Shown here: in pieces, positions 1 to 7,123 of the stretch | How positions within the stretch are numbered: the stretch's first letter is position 1 | Layout of the letters: each line of letters begins with the position of its first letter | NCBI RefSeq assembly: GCF_020252395.1 | Contig: NZ_JADCDB010000014.1 | Span: 1-64,000, forward strand | Reading direction: 5' to 3' | Length of the DNA stretch: 64,000 nucleotides | From: Aestuariivirga sp. | GTDB lineage: Bacteria > Pseudomonadota > Alphaproteobacteria > Rhizobiales > Aestuariivirgaceae | Translations under genes and position numbers: made by a program | Notes under the pieces: generated by a model | The model's input: the letters and a program-made list of their open reading frames with translations, nothing else | What the model was told of the DNA's origin: nothing | The model's database searches: none

Positions 1-255
1 GTCGATCAGGGATCGGGCCTGATCCGGGCGCGCCGGCTGACGGGCGCCAAGACCTATGAGAGCGAAGTGACCGGCGATCTCATCATGGGCGGCGAGAAGG
101 CGGTCTATGCCGGTAAGGCTTATCACAAGCGGACCCGCCGCGAGGCCCTCAAAGCCCGCGGCATCAAGGATCGCATCCAGCATCGCCGCAACAAGCATCA
201 GAAGGTGCTGCCGCACTGGCAAACCGTGCGCAACAAGCTGATCGGCAAAGTCAGG
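1..255 (+). pseudogene. IS5-family transposase remnant (3' part, decayed)
   Basis: The frame open from the window edge reads like the C-terminal half of an IS5-family DDE transposase, with stretches such as SGLIRARRLTGAKTYES and RGIKDRIQHRRNKHQKVLP. Two things show it is dead. The family motif YADKAY, which carries a catalytic Asp, reads YAGKAY here. The similarity stops at IGKVR near base 255, just before the segment that normally carries the last catalytic Glu. Beyond that point the frame stays open by chance to about 429, but the sequence belongs to a different broken gene on the other strand. The 5' part lies outside the window, and no terminal inverted repeat is recognisable at the break. 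Confidence 0.75.
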
Positions 256-446
256 TGCAGCGGCCGCGGGGTCGGCCGCCTCGCGCAGCTCGCGCATCGT
301 CGGGAAGGTTGCGGTGACATTGACCAGCCGGTCGCCGTCGCGCTTCACCACGCAGGGTCCCCCACAACCGGGCTCCACATGCGCCCCGCCAGCAGGCCAT
401 CGGCCGGAAGGGAGGATGAGGAAAGATAGTTTGCAAGCGGCGGCAT
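253..446 (-). pseudogene. 5' fragment of a fumarylacetoacetate hydrolase-type gene, frameshifted
   Basis: On the minus strand an ATG at 446 opens a frame MPPLANYLSSSSLPADG... that reaches GRMWSPVVG. A one-base shift in a run of five G then gives GGPCVVKRDGDRLVNVTAT and TFPTMRELREAADPAAA. Read together these resemble the N-terminus of fumarylacetoacetate hydrolase-type proteins with a GRVW-type opening followed by a short beta region and a PTMR(D/E)L motif. The fragment is cut at about 253, where the transposase remnant begins. Insertion followed by deletion, plus the frameshift, makes this a pseudogene. The family assignment is from memory of related proteins and is moderate. The disrupted state is seen directly. 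Confidence 0.5.
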
Positions 447-487
447 GGATCGAACCCCCGGCTTAAGTGAGGGGCGAAGTCTATCGC

Positions 488-1084
488 TCAGCTAAGCGCG
501 CTGTCGAGGTCGCTGCGCTCCAGCGGCATCAGGAATTCCAGGGCGAAGCCGTCCGCGAAGTGGCGCACCACGCGGCCCTTCATCCGCCCCAGCGTGACGG
601 GCGAGCCGATCGATGGCAGCATCCGGCTCCTGATGCCGGCGCCGGACAGCGAAATGTCGATCACCTCGCAGTGCTGCTCCCTCCTGCCGGGCAGCATGAA
701 GCGGGCCTGCCGGTTGCGCGGCTCGAAGCGGGTATGGCGGCGCTCGGCCGCGGCAAGGCCATGGTCGCGGCGGATCAGCCAGCGCAGGTGGCGGACGAAA
801 TGCGGCTGGCGGTTGCCGGCGAAGCTGAAATTGACCCAGAAGCCGTGCTCGGCGGCCTCGCCCGCCACGCCATCGACGCGGCCGATCTCCTCGATATAGG
901 CGGCGAGCGGCGTACCCTCCGGCACCTGGTCCTCGCAAAGGAACAGGGCGCTGTCGGGGTCGATGGCCGTCACCGCGCAGTGGCGCTCGCTGCCGTCTGT
1001 CAGCAGCAGCCTGGCGGGGAAGCTCTGTGGCATAAGGGCGGCGGATTCGGCTGCGCTGGCCAGCCTTTTGCCGAACTGTGTCAC
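488..1084 (-). CDS. Tandem PilZ-domain protein
   Basis: This 198-residue soluble protein has a C-terminal PilZ domain, seen as ERRHTRFEPR at residues 114-123 followed by DISLSGAG at 143-150. These match the RxxxR and (D/N)xSxxG parts of the cyclic-di-GMP binding signature. Residues 20-85 look like a second, degenerate PilZ-like barrel that lacks the arginine motif. Such proteins bind cyclic-di-GMP and alter motility, exopolysaccharide or adhesion targets. No target gene is adjacent. The next gene upstream on the same strand, a PAS_5 protein, lies 24 bases away and may be co-transcribed. Confidence 0.8.
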   Translation of the reverse strand: MTQFGKRLASAAESAALMPQSFPARLLLTDGSERHCAVTAIDPDSALFLCEDQVPEGTPLAAYIEEIGRVDGVAGEAAEHGFWVNFSFAGNRQPHFVRHLRWLIRRDHGLAAAERRHTRFEPRNRQARFMLPGRREQHCEVIDISLSGAGIRSRMLPSIGSPVTLGRMKGRVVRHFADGFALEFLMPLERSDLDSALS

Positions 1085-1108
1085 GCGTGGTCTCCGGCGC
1101 GGGAAGTG

Positions 1109-1726
1109 TCAGGGTCGATCAAGTCCACCCGATATCAGGCGGAACTTGCGGGGGGCCTGCGCAGCGTTTGCCACCTCCATTTCGCCGGTGTCGCCCGCGA
1201 ACAATCGGATACCGGCGAGGCCGGAAGGCGCCAGCTGGTCATAGTTCCAGAGTTCCGGGCTGCCATGCGGGAAGAGTCCGCCCAGCACATGCACGGCCTG
1301 GCCGTCGCGTGCCGTTATCGGCAGGGCCATCATGTCGGCGCTGATCTTCTGCCCCCGGTCCGTCAGATAATGGATACGGAAATGCGCCGGCTGAAACCTG
1401 CCCGTCACTCCGCCCAGCGCGCGTGCGATGGCGCCGCGCTCGAAGTGCCCCCAGCCGGCGAGAAAGCCGGTGCCGGTGATCTCGTGCCGCATGAATCCGC
1501 AAATGCCCGTCCCCGCCAGGCGATAGGTGTAGCGATCGGCCTCGCCCCCGAGGGACAGGATGAACAGCCACGGCGCCTGCCGGCGTAACTGTCTCAAATC
1601 AAGATCGCCGCGCGACGGCGCGGGGCGTCCGCCCTTCAGCGCCAGCCAATGGCCCAGAAGCAGGCGGGCGCCCGGATGTAGGATGAAATCCTCTTGGCTT
1701 GCCGGCGCCTCCCCGCTAACCCTCAT
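1109..1726 (-). CDS. PAS_5 domain protein
   Basis: The 205-residue product is a stand-alone PAS_5-type sensor domain of the kind abundant in Hyphomicrobiales. The typical run is visible: HPGARLLLGHWLALKGGR, then LDLRQLRR...LFILSL, RYTYRLAGTGICGFM and HYLTDRG. I chose the ATG at 1726 because GGAGAGG lies 6-7 bases upstream. The longer open frame to 1927 overlaps the divergent rhomboid gene and has no similarity. There is no output domain and no membrane segment, so it probably works by protein interaction. The ligand is unknown. It sits upstream of the PilZ gene on the same strand. Confidence 0.75.
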   Translation of the reverse strand: MRVSGEAPASQEDFILHPGARLLLGHWLALKGGRPAPSRGDLDLRQLRRQAPWLFILSLGGEADRYTYRLAGTGICGFMRHEITGTGFLAGWGHFERGAIARALGGVTGRFQPAHFRIHYLTDRGQKISADMMALPITARDGQAVHVLGGLFPHGSPELWNYDQLAPSGLAGIRLFAGDTGEMEVANAAQAPRKFRLISGGLDRP

Positions 1727-1820
1727 GCTCAACCCTCTCCGGGCCGTCATGCCCCGGTGTCCCAAATTGATCTCACGAGGCTCGGATCTGCAGCCTTCGT
1801 GCCAGGAGAAAGAACCAGGC

Positions 1821-2537
1821 ATGCCGGAGCAACTTCCCCCGCGCGGCAACTGGGCCAGGGCCAAGGCGCCGCCGGCCGTCAACGTTCCCGCCATCGTCGC
1901 CGCAGTCGTTGCGGTGCTGGTGGCCATGCATGTGGGCCTGTGGTTCCTCGGTGAGGACTGGCAGGTGTGGTCGCTTTATGCGCTCGCCCTGATTCCGGCA
2001 CGTTTCACCACGGCGGACTATCCCATGCCATGGGGTGCGCAATACTGGTCGCTCGCGACCTATATGCTGCTCCACGGCAGCTGGACGCATCTCGTGCTCA
2101 ACTGCGTCTGGCTCCTGATTTTCGGAACACCCGCAGCGCGTTACCTCGGCAATGCCAGGTTCCTGCTGCTCGCGCTCGTCTCCGGTGTCGCCGGCGGCCT
2201 GTGCAGCCTCGTCCTGCACTGGGGGCAAAATACGATCATCGTCGGCGCTTCGGGCGGGGTCATGGGGCTGATGGGGGCCGCCATCCCGCTGATGTATAGC
2301 GAGCGCCTGCCGCATGGCGGCTGGCGCCCCGCGCGTCTATCCGAACTTCTTCGCAACCGGCAGGCGCTGGTCTTCACCGCGGTTGTGCTGGCCATCACGC
2401 TGTTTTCAGGCGGCACCGGCTGGACGGGCAACAGCTTCCCCGCGGAAGGTTCCATCGCCTGGGAAGCCCATATCGGCGGTTTCATCGCCGGGATTATCGC
2501 CTTCTATGTGCTTGCGCCAAGGATGCACTCGGCCTGA
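1821..2537 (+). CDS. Rhomboid family intramembrane serine protease
   Basis: This 238-residue integral membrane protein has the rhomboid layout. HGSWTHLVLN at residues 85-94 holds the HxxxxHxxxN element of TM2. GASGG at 142-146 gives the catalytic Ser144. AHIGGFIAG at 216-224 supplies the catalytic His217. About six to seven hydrophobic segments are visible between residues 22 and 236. It would cleave transmembrane substrates within the inner membrane. The ATG at 1821 follows AGGAGA at a slightly long spacing; the open frame continues upstream to 1560 but without similarity. It is divergent from the PAS_5 gene and is followed after 48 bases by a CBS protein. Confidence 0.9.
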   Translation: MPEQLPPRGNWARAKAPPAVNVPAIVAAVVAVLVAMHVGLWFLGEDWQVWSLYALALIPARFTTADYPMPWGAQYWSLATYMLLHGSWTHLVLNCVWLLIFGTPAARYLGNARFLLLALVSGVAGGLCSLVLHWGQNTIIVGASGGVMGLMGAAIPLMYSERLPHGGWRPARLSELLRNRQALVFTAVVLAITLFSGGTGWTGNSFPAEGSIAWEAHIGGFIAGIIAFYVLAPRMHSA

Positions 2538-2585
2538 AACCGTGGTAACCTTTCCGTCATTCACTTGCAGGAAGGAGACTCCAGA

Positions 2586-3020
2586 ATGGCAGTAGCTCAC
2601 ATCCTCAGGCAGAAGGGCACCGCGGTGGTGACCGTTGCTCCCTCGGATAACGTCCAGTCCATCGTCGACACATTGGCCCGTCACCGCATCGGCGCGGTGG
2701 TGGTGCTCGATGCCGAAGACGCGATCGCTGGCATCGTGTCCGAGCGAGACATCGTTCGCGCCATGGCGGGCGATGCCGCTGGCGTCGTTCACAAGACCGC
2801 AAGGGACATCATGACGGCCAGGGTCCGCACCTGCACGCCGGCCGATTCCGAGACGGAGCTGATGCAGCTCATGACCGAGCACCGCATCCGCCACTTGCCC
2901 GTGGTGGCGCACGGCAAGCTCGCCGGCATGATCTCGATTGGCGACGTGGTCAAGCTCCGCATGGAATCAATGGAGGCGGAGGCCGATCAGATGAAGATTT
3001 ACATTGCCTCGGCGGGCTGA
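2586..3020 (+). CDS. CBS domain-containing protein
   Basis: The 144-residue protein consists of two CBS domains, roughly residues 8-62 and 75-132. The characteristic runs are RHRIGAVVVLDAEDAIAGIV with ERDIVRA in the first, and HRIRHLPVVAHGKLAGMISI with GDVVK in the second. Stand-alone CBS pairs bind adenine nucleotides and act as energy-status modulators; the partner is unknown here. The start at 2586 is preceded by AAGGAG at good spacing. The stop lies 30 bases from the convergent hisI stop. Confidence 0.88.
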   Translation: MAVAHILRQKGTAVVTVAPSDNVQSIVDTLARHRIGAVVVLDAEDAIAGIVSERDIVRAMAGDAAGVVHKTARDIMTARVRTCTPADSETELMQLMTEHRIRHLPVVAHGKLAGMISIGDVVKLRMESMEAEADQMKIYIASAG

Positions 3021-3050
3021 GCGTCTCAGGCGCAGGTCACGGCGCAGGCG

Positions 3051-3452
3051 TCAGTAGACGTCGCCCGGATCGAACAGGCGTTGCGCGTCGATGAGGACGA
3101 GCGCATCGCCGTCGACGCGGCGATAAAAGCAGCTGCGCCGGCCCGTGTGGCAGGCCGCACCCTTGCCCTCGGGAATGGCCTTCAGCAGCAACACGTCCTG
3201 GTCGCAGTCGGTGAGGATATCGGTCACCTTGAGCGTCTCGCCGGACGTCTCGCCCTTCCTCCACAGCGCCTGGCGCGAACGGCTCCAGAAATGCGCGATG
3301 CCTGTTTCCTGCGTCAGGCGCAGGGCCTCGGCATTCATGTGGGCAACCATCAGCACCGTTCCGTCACGCACATCGCTGACGACGGCGGTGATCAGGCCTG
3401 ATGAATCAAACCTCGGCTGAAACCCGCCGGTCTCGTCGGGGTCCGAGCTCAT
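3051..3452 (-). CDS. hisI: Phosphoribosyl-AMP cyclohydrolase
   Basis: HisI hydrolyses phosphoribosyl-AMP to ProFAR in histidine synthesis. The 133-residue sequence carries the family core: [30 protein letters not shown], the metal site DCDQD, and [11 protein letters not shown] with its conserved cysteines. It lacks a fused HisE domain, as is usual in alphaproteobacteria. Its ATG starts at the base next to the folE stop codon, so the two genes are almost certainly co-transcribed and translationally linked. Confidence 0.95.
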   Translation of the reverse strand: MSSDPDETGGFQPRFDSSGLITAVVSDVRDGTVLMVAHMNAEALRLTQETGIAHFWSRSRQALWRKGETSGETLKVTDILTDCDQDVLLLKAIPEGKGAACHTGRRSCFYRRVDGDALVLIDAQRLFDPGDVY

Positions 3453-4079
3453 CTAGAGGGAGAACCCGTTGCCCGGCGCGCGCACGAGTTCCATGAAGCG
3501 CGCCTGCAGCACCGGGTTGGTCTTGAATTCGCCGGTGAACTGGGTGGTGATGGTGGCCACGTTGCGCTTGCCGATGCCGCGCATCGACATGCAGGTGTGC
3601 ACCGCCTCCACCAGCACGGCCACGCCGCGCGGGGCGAGCGCATCCGAAATGGCGTTGGCGATCTGCGCCGTCATCGTCTCCTGCGTCTGCAGGCGGCGGG
3701 CGAAGATCTCCACCACGCGGGCAAGCTTCGAGATGCCGACGACCGAGACCTTCGGCAGATAGGCCACGTGAACGCGGCCGATGAAGGGGGCGATATGGTG
3801 CTCGCAATGCGAGTTGAACTCGATGTCGCGCAGCATGACGATGTCATCATAGCCGCCCACGTCGGTGAAGGTGCGCGACAGGGCTTCCGCCGGATCGTCC
3901 TCGTAGCCCGAGAAATATTCGCGGAAGGCCTTGGCCACGCGCTTCGGGGTGTCGAGCAGACCCTCGCGGTCCGGGTTGTCGCCGGCCCAGGCGAGCAGCG
4001 TGCGGACCGCCGCCTCCGCCTCTTCCTGCGTGGGGCGCTTCACGGGCTTTGCTGGGATCTTCTTGACGACGGCTTCCAT
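3453..4079 (-). CDS. folE: GTP cyclohydrolase I
   Basis: FolE converts GTP to dihydroneopterin triphosphate, the first step of folate synthesis. The 208-residue product shows [20 protein letters not shown], with Cys and His zinc ligands, and [11 protein letters not shown], with the third zinc ligand. The start ATG at 4079 gives [12 protein letters not shown]. An upstream ATG at 4130 would add a non-conserved extension. It is the first gene of the folE-hisI pair and is divergent from the Fe-S scaffold gene. Confidence 0.95.
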   Translation of the reverse strand: MEAVVKKIPAKPVKRPTQEEAEAAVRTLLAWAGDNPDREGLLDTPKRVAKAFREYFSGYEDDPAEALSRTFTDVGGYDDIVMLRDIEFNSHCEHHIAPFIGRVHVAYLPKVSVVGISKLARVVEIFARRLQTQETMTAQIANAISDALAPRGVAVLVEAVHTCMSMRGIGKRNVATITTQFTGEFKTNPVLQARFMELVRAPGNGFSL

Positions 4080-4164
4080 GATCCAGACTTCGCTTTCCGC
4101 ATGACAGGCCGGACTTGCGCCCGGGTGCAAGCCGCCCCCATATCATGGGGCAGGGTCTGCTGGC

Positions 4165-4184
4165 AAACCGCCAAACGGCGGTTT
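4165..4184. promoter_or_regulatory. Perfect inverted repeat in the folE / Fe-S scaffold divergent region
   Basis: AAACCGCC-AAAC-GGCGGTTT forms 8-base arms with a 4-base loop, 33 bases before the scaffold-gene start and 86 bases upstream of the folE start. It may be a regulator site or an mRNA hairpin. Nothing in the window names a regulator. Confidence 0.3.
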
Positions 4185-4216
4185 CGGGCCACAGGCGGAT
4201 GGGCTAGGATGCCGGA

Positions 4217-4666
4217 ATGATTAACGAGATTTACAACCGCCAGATCTTGGCCCTCGCGGCAGACATACCCCGGCTGCAACGCCTGGCCGCCCCGGATGCC
4301 ACGGCCGTCGCCATTTCGAGGCTTTGCGGCTCCAAGGTGATGGTCGACGTCAACATGAAGGACGGGGTGGTCTCGGACTTCGGCCAGGAGGTCAAGGCCT
4401 GTGCCCTGGGGCAGGCATCCTCCTCGATCATGGCCCGCCACGTGGTCGGCTCGACGCCCGGCGAGCTCCGGAGCCTGCGCGACCAGATGTACAGGATGCT
4501 GAAGGAGGAGGGGCCGCCCCCCTCCGGCAAATGGGCCGACCTCGAAGCCCTGCTGCCGGTCCGTGACTTCAAGGCCCGCCATGCCTCCACACTTCTCGCC
4601 TTCGATGCGGTGGTCGACGCGGTGAACCAGATCGAGGCAAAGCAAAGGGAAGCCGCCCATGGCTGA
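4217..4666 (+). CDS. Iron-sulfur cluster assembly scaffold protein (NifU-N/SufU-like)
   Basis: The 149-residue protein belongs to the IscU/NifU N-terminal fold. The opening INEIYNRQILALAADIP, RLCGSK and VKACALGQASSSIM match alphaproteobacterial family members. Two conserved cysteines are present, in RLCGSK and KACALG. The third canonical scaffold cysteine is replaced, since the matching stretch reads VRDFKARHASTLLAF. A role as full IscU-type scaffold is therefore uncertain; cluster transfer or sulfur trafficking is possible. It overlaps the next gene by 8 bases (ATGGCTGA), which indicates translational coupling. Confidence 0.82.
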   Translation: MINEIYNRQILALAADIPRLQRLAAPDATAVAISRLCGSKVMVDVNMKDGVVSDFGQEVKACALGQASSSIMARHVVGSTPGELRSLRDQMYRMLKEEGPPPSGKWADLEALLPVRDFKARHASTLLAFDAVVDAVNQIEAKQREAAHG

Positions 4667-5120
4667 GCCCATCAAGGCGCTGGACCTTCCGGCCCGGACG
4701 AAGACAATCTACCCGCCGCCCTATGCGGCAGCCCTCGAGGGCCGCGCCAAACGGGCGCTGGGCGACGCGTTCAACCTCACCCAGTTCGGCGTGAACCTCA
4801 CCGTGCTGGCCCCCGGCTCGTCCTCCGCCCACCGCCACTGGCATGAGAGCGAGGACGAGTTCGTCTATGTGCTCGAGGGTGAGGTGACGCTGGTCGATGA
4901 CGAGGGCGAGCATGTGCTCACCCCCGGCATGTGCGCCGGCTTCAAGGCCGCGGTGCCCAACGGCCACATGCTGGTCAACAGGTCGGCCGCTCCCGCCATG
5001 TACCTCGAAGTCGGAACAAGGTCGGAAGGCGACCGCGCGCATTACCCGGACGCCGACATGCTGGCGGTCAAGGAAGGCGGCAAGTACCGCCTGACGCACA
5101 AGGACGGCACACCATATTGA
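4659..5120 (+). CDS. Cupin domain protein
   Basis: This 153-residue protein has a single cupin barrel. Motif 1 is visible as HRHWHESEDEFVYVLEGE and motif 2 as LTPGMCAGFKAAVPNGHML. The His, His, Glu and His positions of a metal-binding cupin are intact. Enzymatic function cannot be deduced. Its start overlaps the scaffold gene, so the pair is one operon. The C-terminal tail (HYPDADML...YRLTHKDGTPY) is typical of a conserved alphaproteobacterial cupin subgroup. Confidence 0.82.
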   Translation: MAEPIKALDLPARTKTIYPPPYAAALEGRAKRALGDAFNLTQFGVNLTVLAPGSSSAHRHWHESEDEFVYVLEGEVTLVDDEGEHVLTPGMCAGFKAAVPNGHMLVNRSAAPAMYLEVGTRSEGDRAHYPDADMLAVKEGGKYRLTHKDGTPY

Positions 5121-5174
5121 TATTGATGTAGCTATGGCGTCTTCCCGGCGAAGGCCGGAGGGGAGCAGCGCCCC

Positions 5175-6719
5175 TCACGTCCGCCGCTTGTCTTCGATGT
5201 CCGGCGCCTGCGGATAGCGGGACTTCAGGTCCCGGTCCGTCACACTCATGTGGTTCCTCGTATACTGCTCGGAGGCATCGCGCAGCGGCTGGAAATCCCA
5301 GGGGAAGCGGCTGCCGTGCTTCAGCGCCTCGAACATCATGTGCCGAGCCTGCTGGCTTTCGAGCACTTGCGCGTTGATGCGCGCAATGTCGAATTTCGCC
5401 TCCACCTCGGCGCGGAACTGTTTCGCAATCGGATGAGACCCCGTGAGGTTCTTTACTTCGAGCGGATCGTCCTCGAGATTGTAGAGCTGGTCCGGGTCGG
5501 CCGGCGAATGGATGAATTTCCATGGGCCCCGCCGCAGCATGTGGATGGGCGCAATGGCGCCCTCGGCCAGATACTCGCCCCAGGCCGTGCCCTCCGGGGT
5601 TTCCGGAGCGCCCGTCAGCAGCGGATAGAGCGAACGTCCGTCCACCGGCCGCGCCAGCTTTGCCTTCCCGTCATTGCCGATATCCACCAGCGTCGGCAGG
5701 ATGTCGGCGAGCGTCACCGGCTCCTTCACCCGCCGCGCCTTGAAGCGCTTGGGGTTCCACACCAGCATCGGCACGTGCGCCGAGGGTTCGAGATAGCTCA
5801 TCTTGTACCAGAGCCCGCGCTCGCCGAGGAAGTCGCCGTGGTCGGAGGTGAACACGATCACCGTGTCATCGAGTTTTCTGGACGCCTCCAGCGCCGCGAT
5901 CATCTGCCCAAGCAAGTCATCGACATAGGAGATATTGGCATAATAGCCATGGCGCGCCTTGCGCAAGTCATCCTCGGTGACGGTGTAGTCGTCTATCGCC
6001 GAGACGTCATAAAGCCGCTGGCTGTGGGCATCGAGCTGAGAGCGCTCCATGCGCGGCACGGCGGGCAGGTCGATGTCCTCGTCGCGGTAAAGGTCCCAGA
6101 ACTTCTTGCGCGCTGCGTAAGGGTCATGTGGGTGCGTGAAGGAGGCCATCAGGCAGAAGGGCTTGTCCGGGTCGAAGCGCACATAGTCATAGATCTTGCG
6201 GATCGCCAGGAAGGCAACCTCGTCGTCGAATTCGAGCTGGTTGGTGATCTCGGCGATGCCGGGCTGCAGCACCGAGGTCATGTTGTGGTACCACCAGTCA
6301 ATGCGCTCCTGCCGCAAGCGCCAGTCCGGCGTCCAGCCGAAGTCGGCGGGGTAGATGTCGGTGGTCAGCCGCTCCTCGAGGCCGTGGAGCTGGTCGGGGC
6401 CTACGAAATGCATCTTGCCCGACAGGCAGGTCTTGTAGCCCGCGAGCCGCAGGTAATGCGCCCAGGTGGGGATGGAGGAGGGGAATTCGGCCGCATTGTC
6501 ATAGACCCCGGTGCGCGAGGGCAGCAGCCCGTTCATCACGGTCGCCCGCGCGGGCGAGCACAGCGGGCTCGTCGAATAGGCATTTTCGAAGACGACACCT
6601 TCCGCCGCCAGCCGCGACAGGTTCGGCGTCTGCACCAGCCTGTGCCCGTGGAAGGGCAGGAACTGCGCGGCCAGCTGGTCGGCCATGACGAAGAGGATAT
6701 TGGGTTTTGTGTCTGACAT
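5175..6719 (-). CDS. betC: Choline-sulfatase
   Basis: BetC hydrolyses choline-O-sulfate to choline and sulfate, feeding osmoprotectant or carbon use. The 514-residue protein carries the sulfatase signature CSPARAT, with Cys54 as the residue converted to formylglycine. Metal-site runs MADQ near the N-terminus and TSDHGDFLGERGLW are present. The stretches HFVGPDQLHGLEERLTTDI and PADFGWTPDW are characteristic of choline-sulfatases rather than of arylsulfatases in general. I use the ATG at 6719; a TTG lies six bases further upstream. No betI, betA or betB is adjacent, so the choline pathway must continue elsewhere. Confidence 0.88.
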   Translation of the reverse strand: MSDTKPNILFVMADQLAAQFLPFHGHRLVQTPNLSRLAAEGVVFENAYSTSPLCSPARATVMNGLLPSRTGVYDNAAEFPSSIPTWAHYLRLAGYKTCLSGKMHFVGPDQLHGLEERLTTDIYPADFGWTPDWRLRQERIDWWYHNMTSVLQPGIAEITNQLEFDDEVAFLAIRKIYDYVRFDPDKPFCLMASFTHPHDPYAARKKFWDLYRDEDIDLPAVPRMERSQLDAHSQRLYDVSAIDDYTVTEDDLRKARHGYYANISYVDDLLGQMIAALEASRKLDDTVIVFTSDHGDFLGERGLWYKMSYLEPSAHVPMLVWNPKRFKARRVKEPVTLADILPTLVDIGNDGKAKLARPVDGRSLYPLLTGAPETPEGTAWGEYLAEGAIAPIHMLRRGPWKFIHSPADPDQLYNLEDDPLEVKNLTGSHPIAKQFRAEVEAKFDIARINAQVLESQQARHMMFEALKHGSRFPWDFQPLRDASEQYTRNHMSVTDRDLKSRYPQAPDIEDKRRT

Positions 6720-6746
6720 GCGCAAAGCCTATAGTCCGGCCAGCAC

Positions 6747-7058
6747 ATGAAAACCATTCTCCTGGCACTGATCCGGTTCTACCAGCTGACACTATCGTCG
6801 CTGATCGGGCGCCGCTGCCGTTATCTGCCGACCTGTTCCGACTATACGAGTGACGCCATCGCCAAGCATGGCGTGAAACATGGCGTCGCGCTCGGCTTCG
6901 CCCGCATGTGCCGCTGCCACCCCTGGGGCCAGTCGGGCTTCGATCCAGTGCCGGAGGTGTATGAAGGCCCGGTCTGGCGGATGGCTCCCGATGCATCTTC
7001 TCCCGCTCCTTCAGCAGGAGAGGACGATGACCTTGACCCCGCCGCTGCGCGCCCCTAA
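6747..7058 (+). CDS. yidD: Membrane protein insertion efficiency factor YidD
   Basis: The 103-residue protein has the whole YidD core: [31 protein letters not shown] and [17 protein letters not shown] with its conserved cysteines. YidD sits at the inner membrane and assists YidC-dependent insertion. The last 25 or so residues are not conserved. They are encoded by a stretch resembling a dispersed repeat (TCTCCCGCTCC...CAGGAGAGGA, about 7002-7024), so the tail was probably gained when the repeat overran the original stop. The neighbouring betC is divergent and thrS follows. Confidence 0.9.
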   Translation: MKTILLALIRFYQLTLSSLIGRRCRYLPTCSDYTSDAIAKHGVKHGVALGFARMCRCHPWGQSGFDPVPEVYEGPVWRMAPDASSPAPSAGEDDDLDPAAARP

Positions 7059-7123
7059 ACCCGCACCGCACTTCAACATTTCGCTTACCCGCTTCGTTGG
7101 CGGGAGTGAGCAGGAGGACAGAG

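Noticed and set aside
437-500. Possible tRNA fragment with a GGTTCGATCC-like T loop
   Set aside because: The T stem does not pair (GGGGG against CATGC), and no anticodon or acceptor arm can be drawn. It may be chance, or the leader of the FAH-type fragment.
7059-7123. T-box or other leader regulating thrS
   Set aside because: The stretch between yidD and thrS is 65 bases, too short for a T-box, and lacks the conserved bulge sequence.
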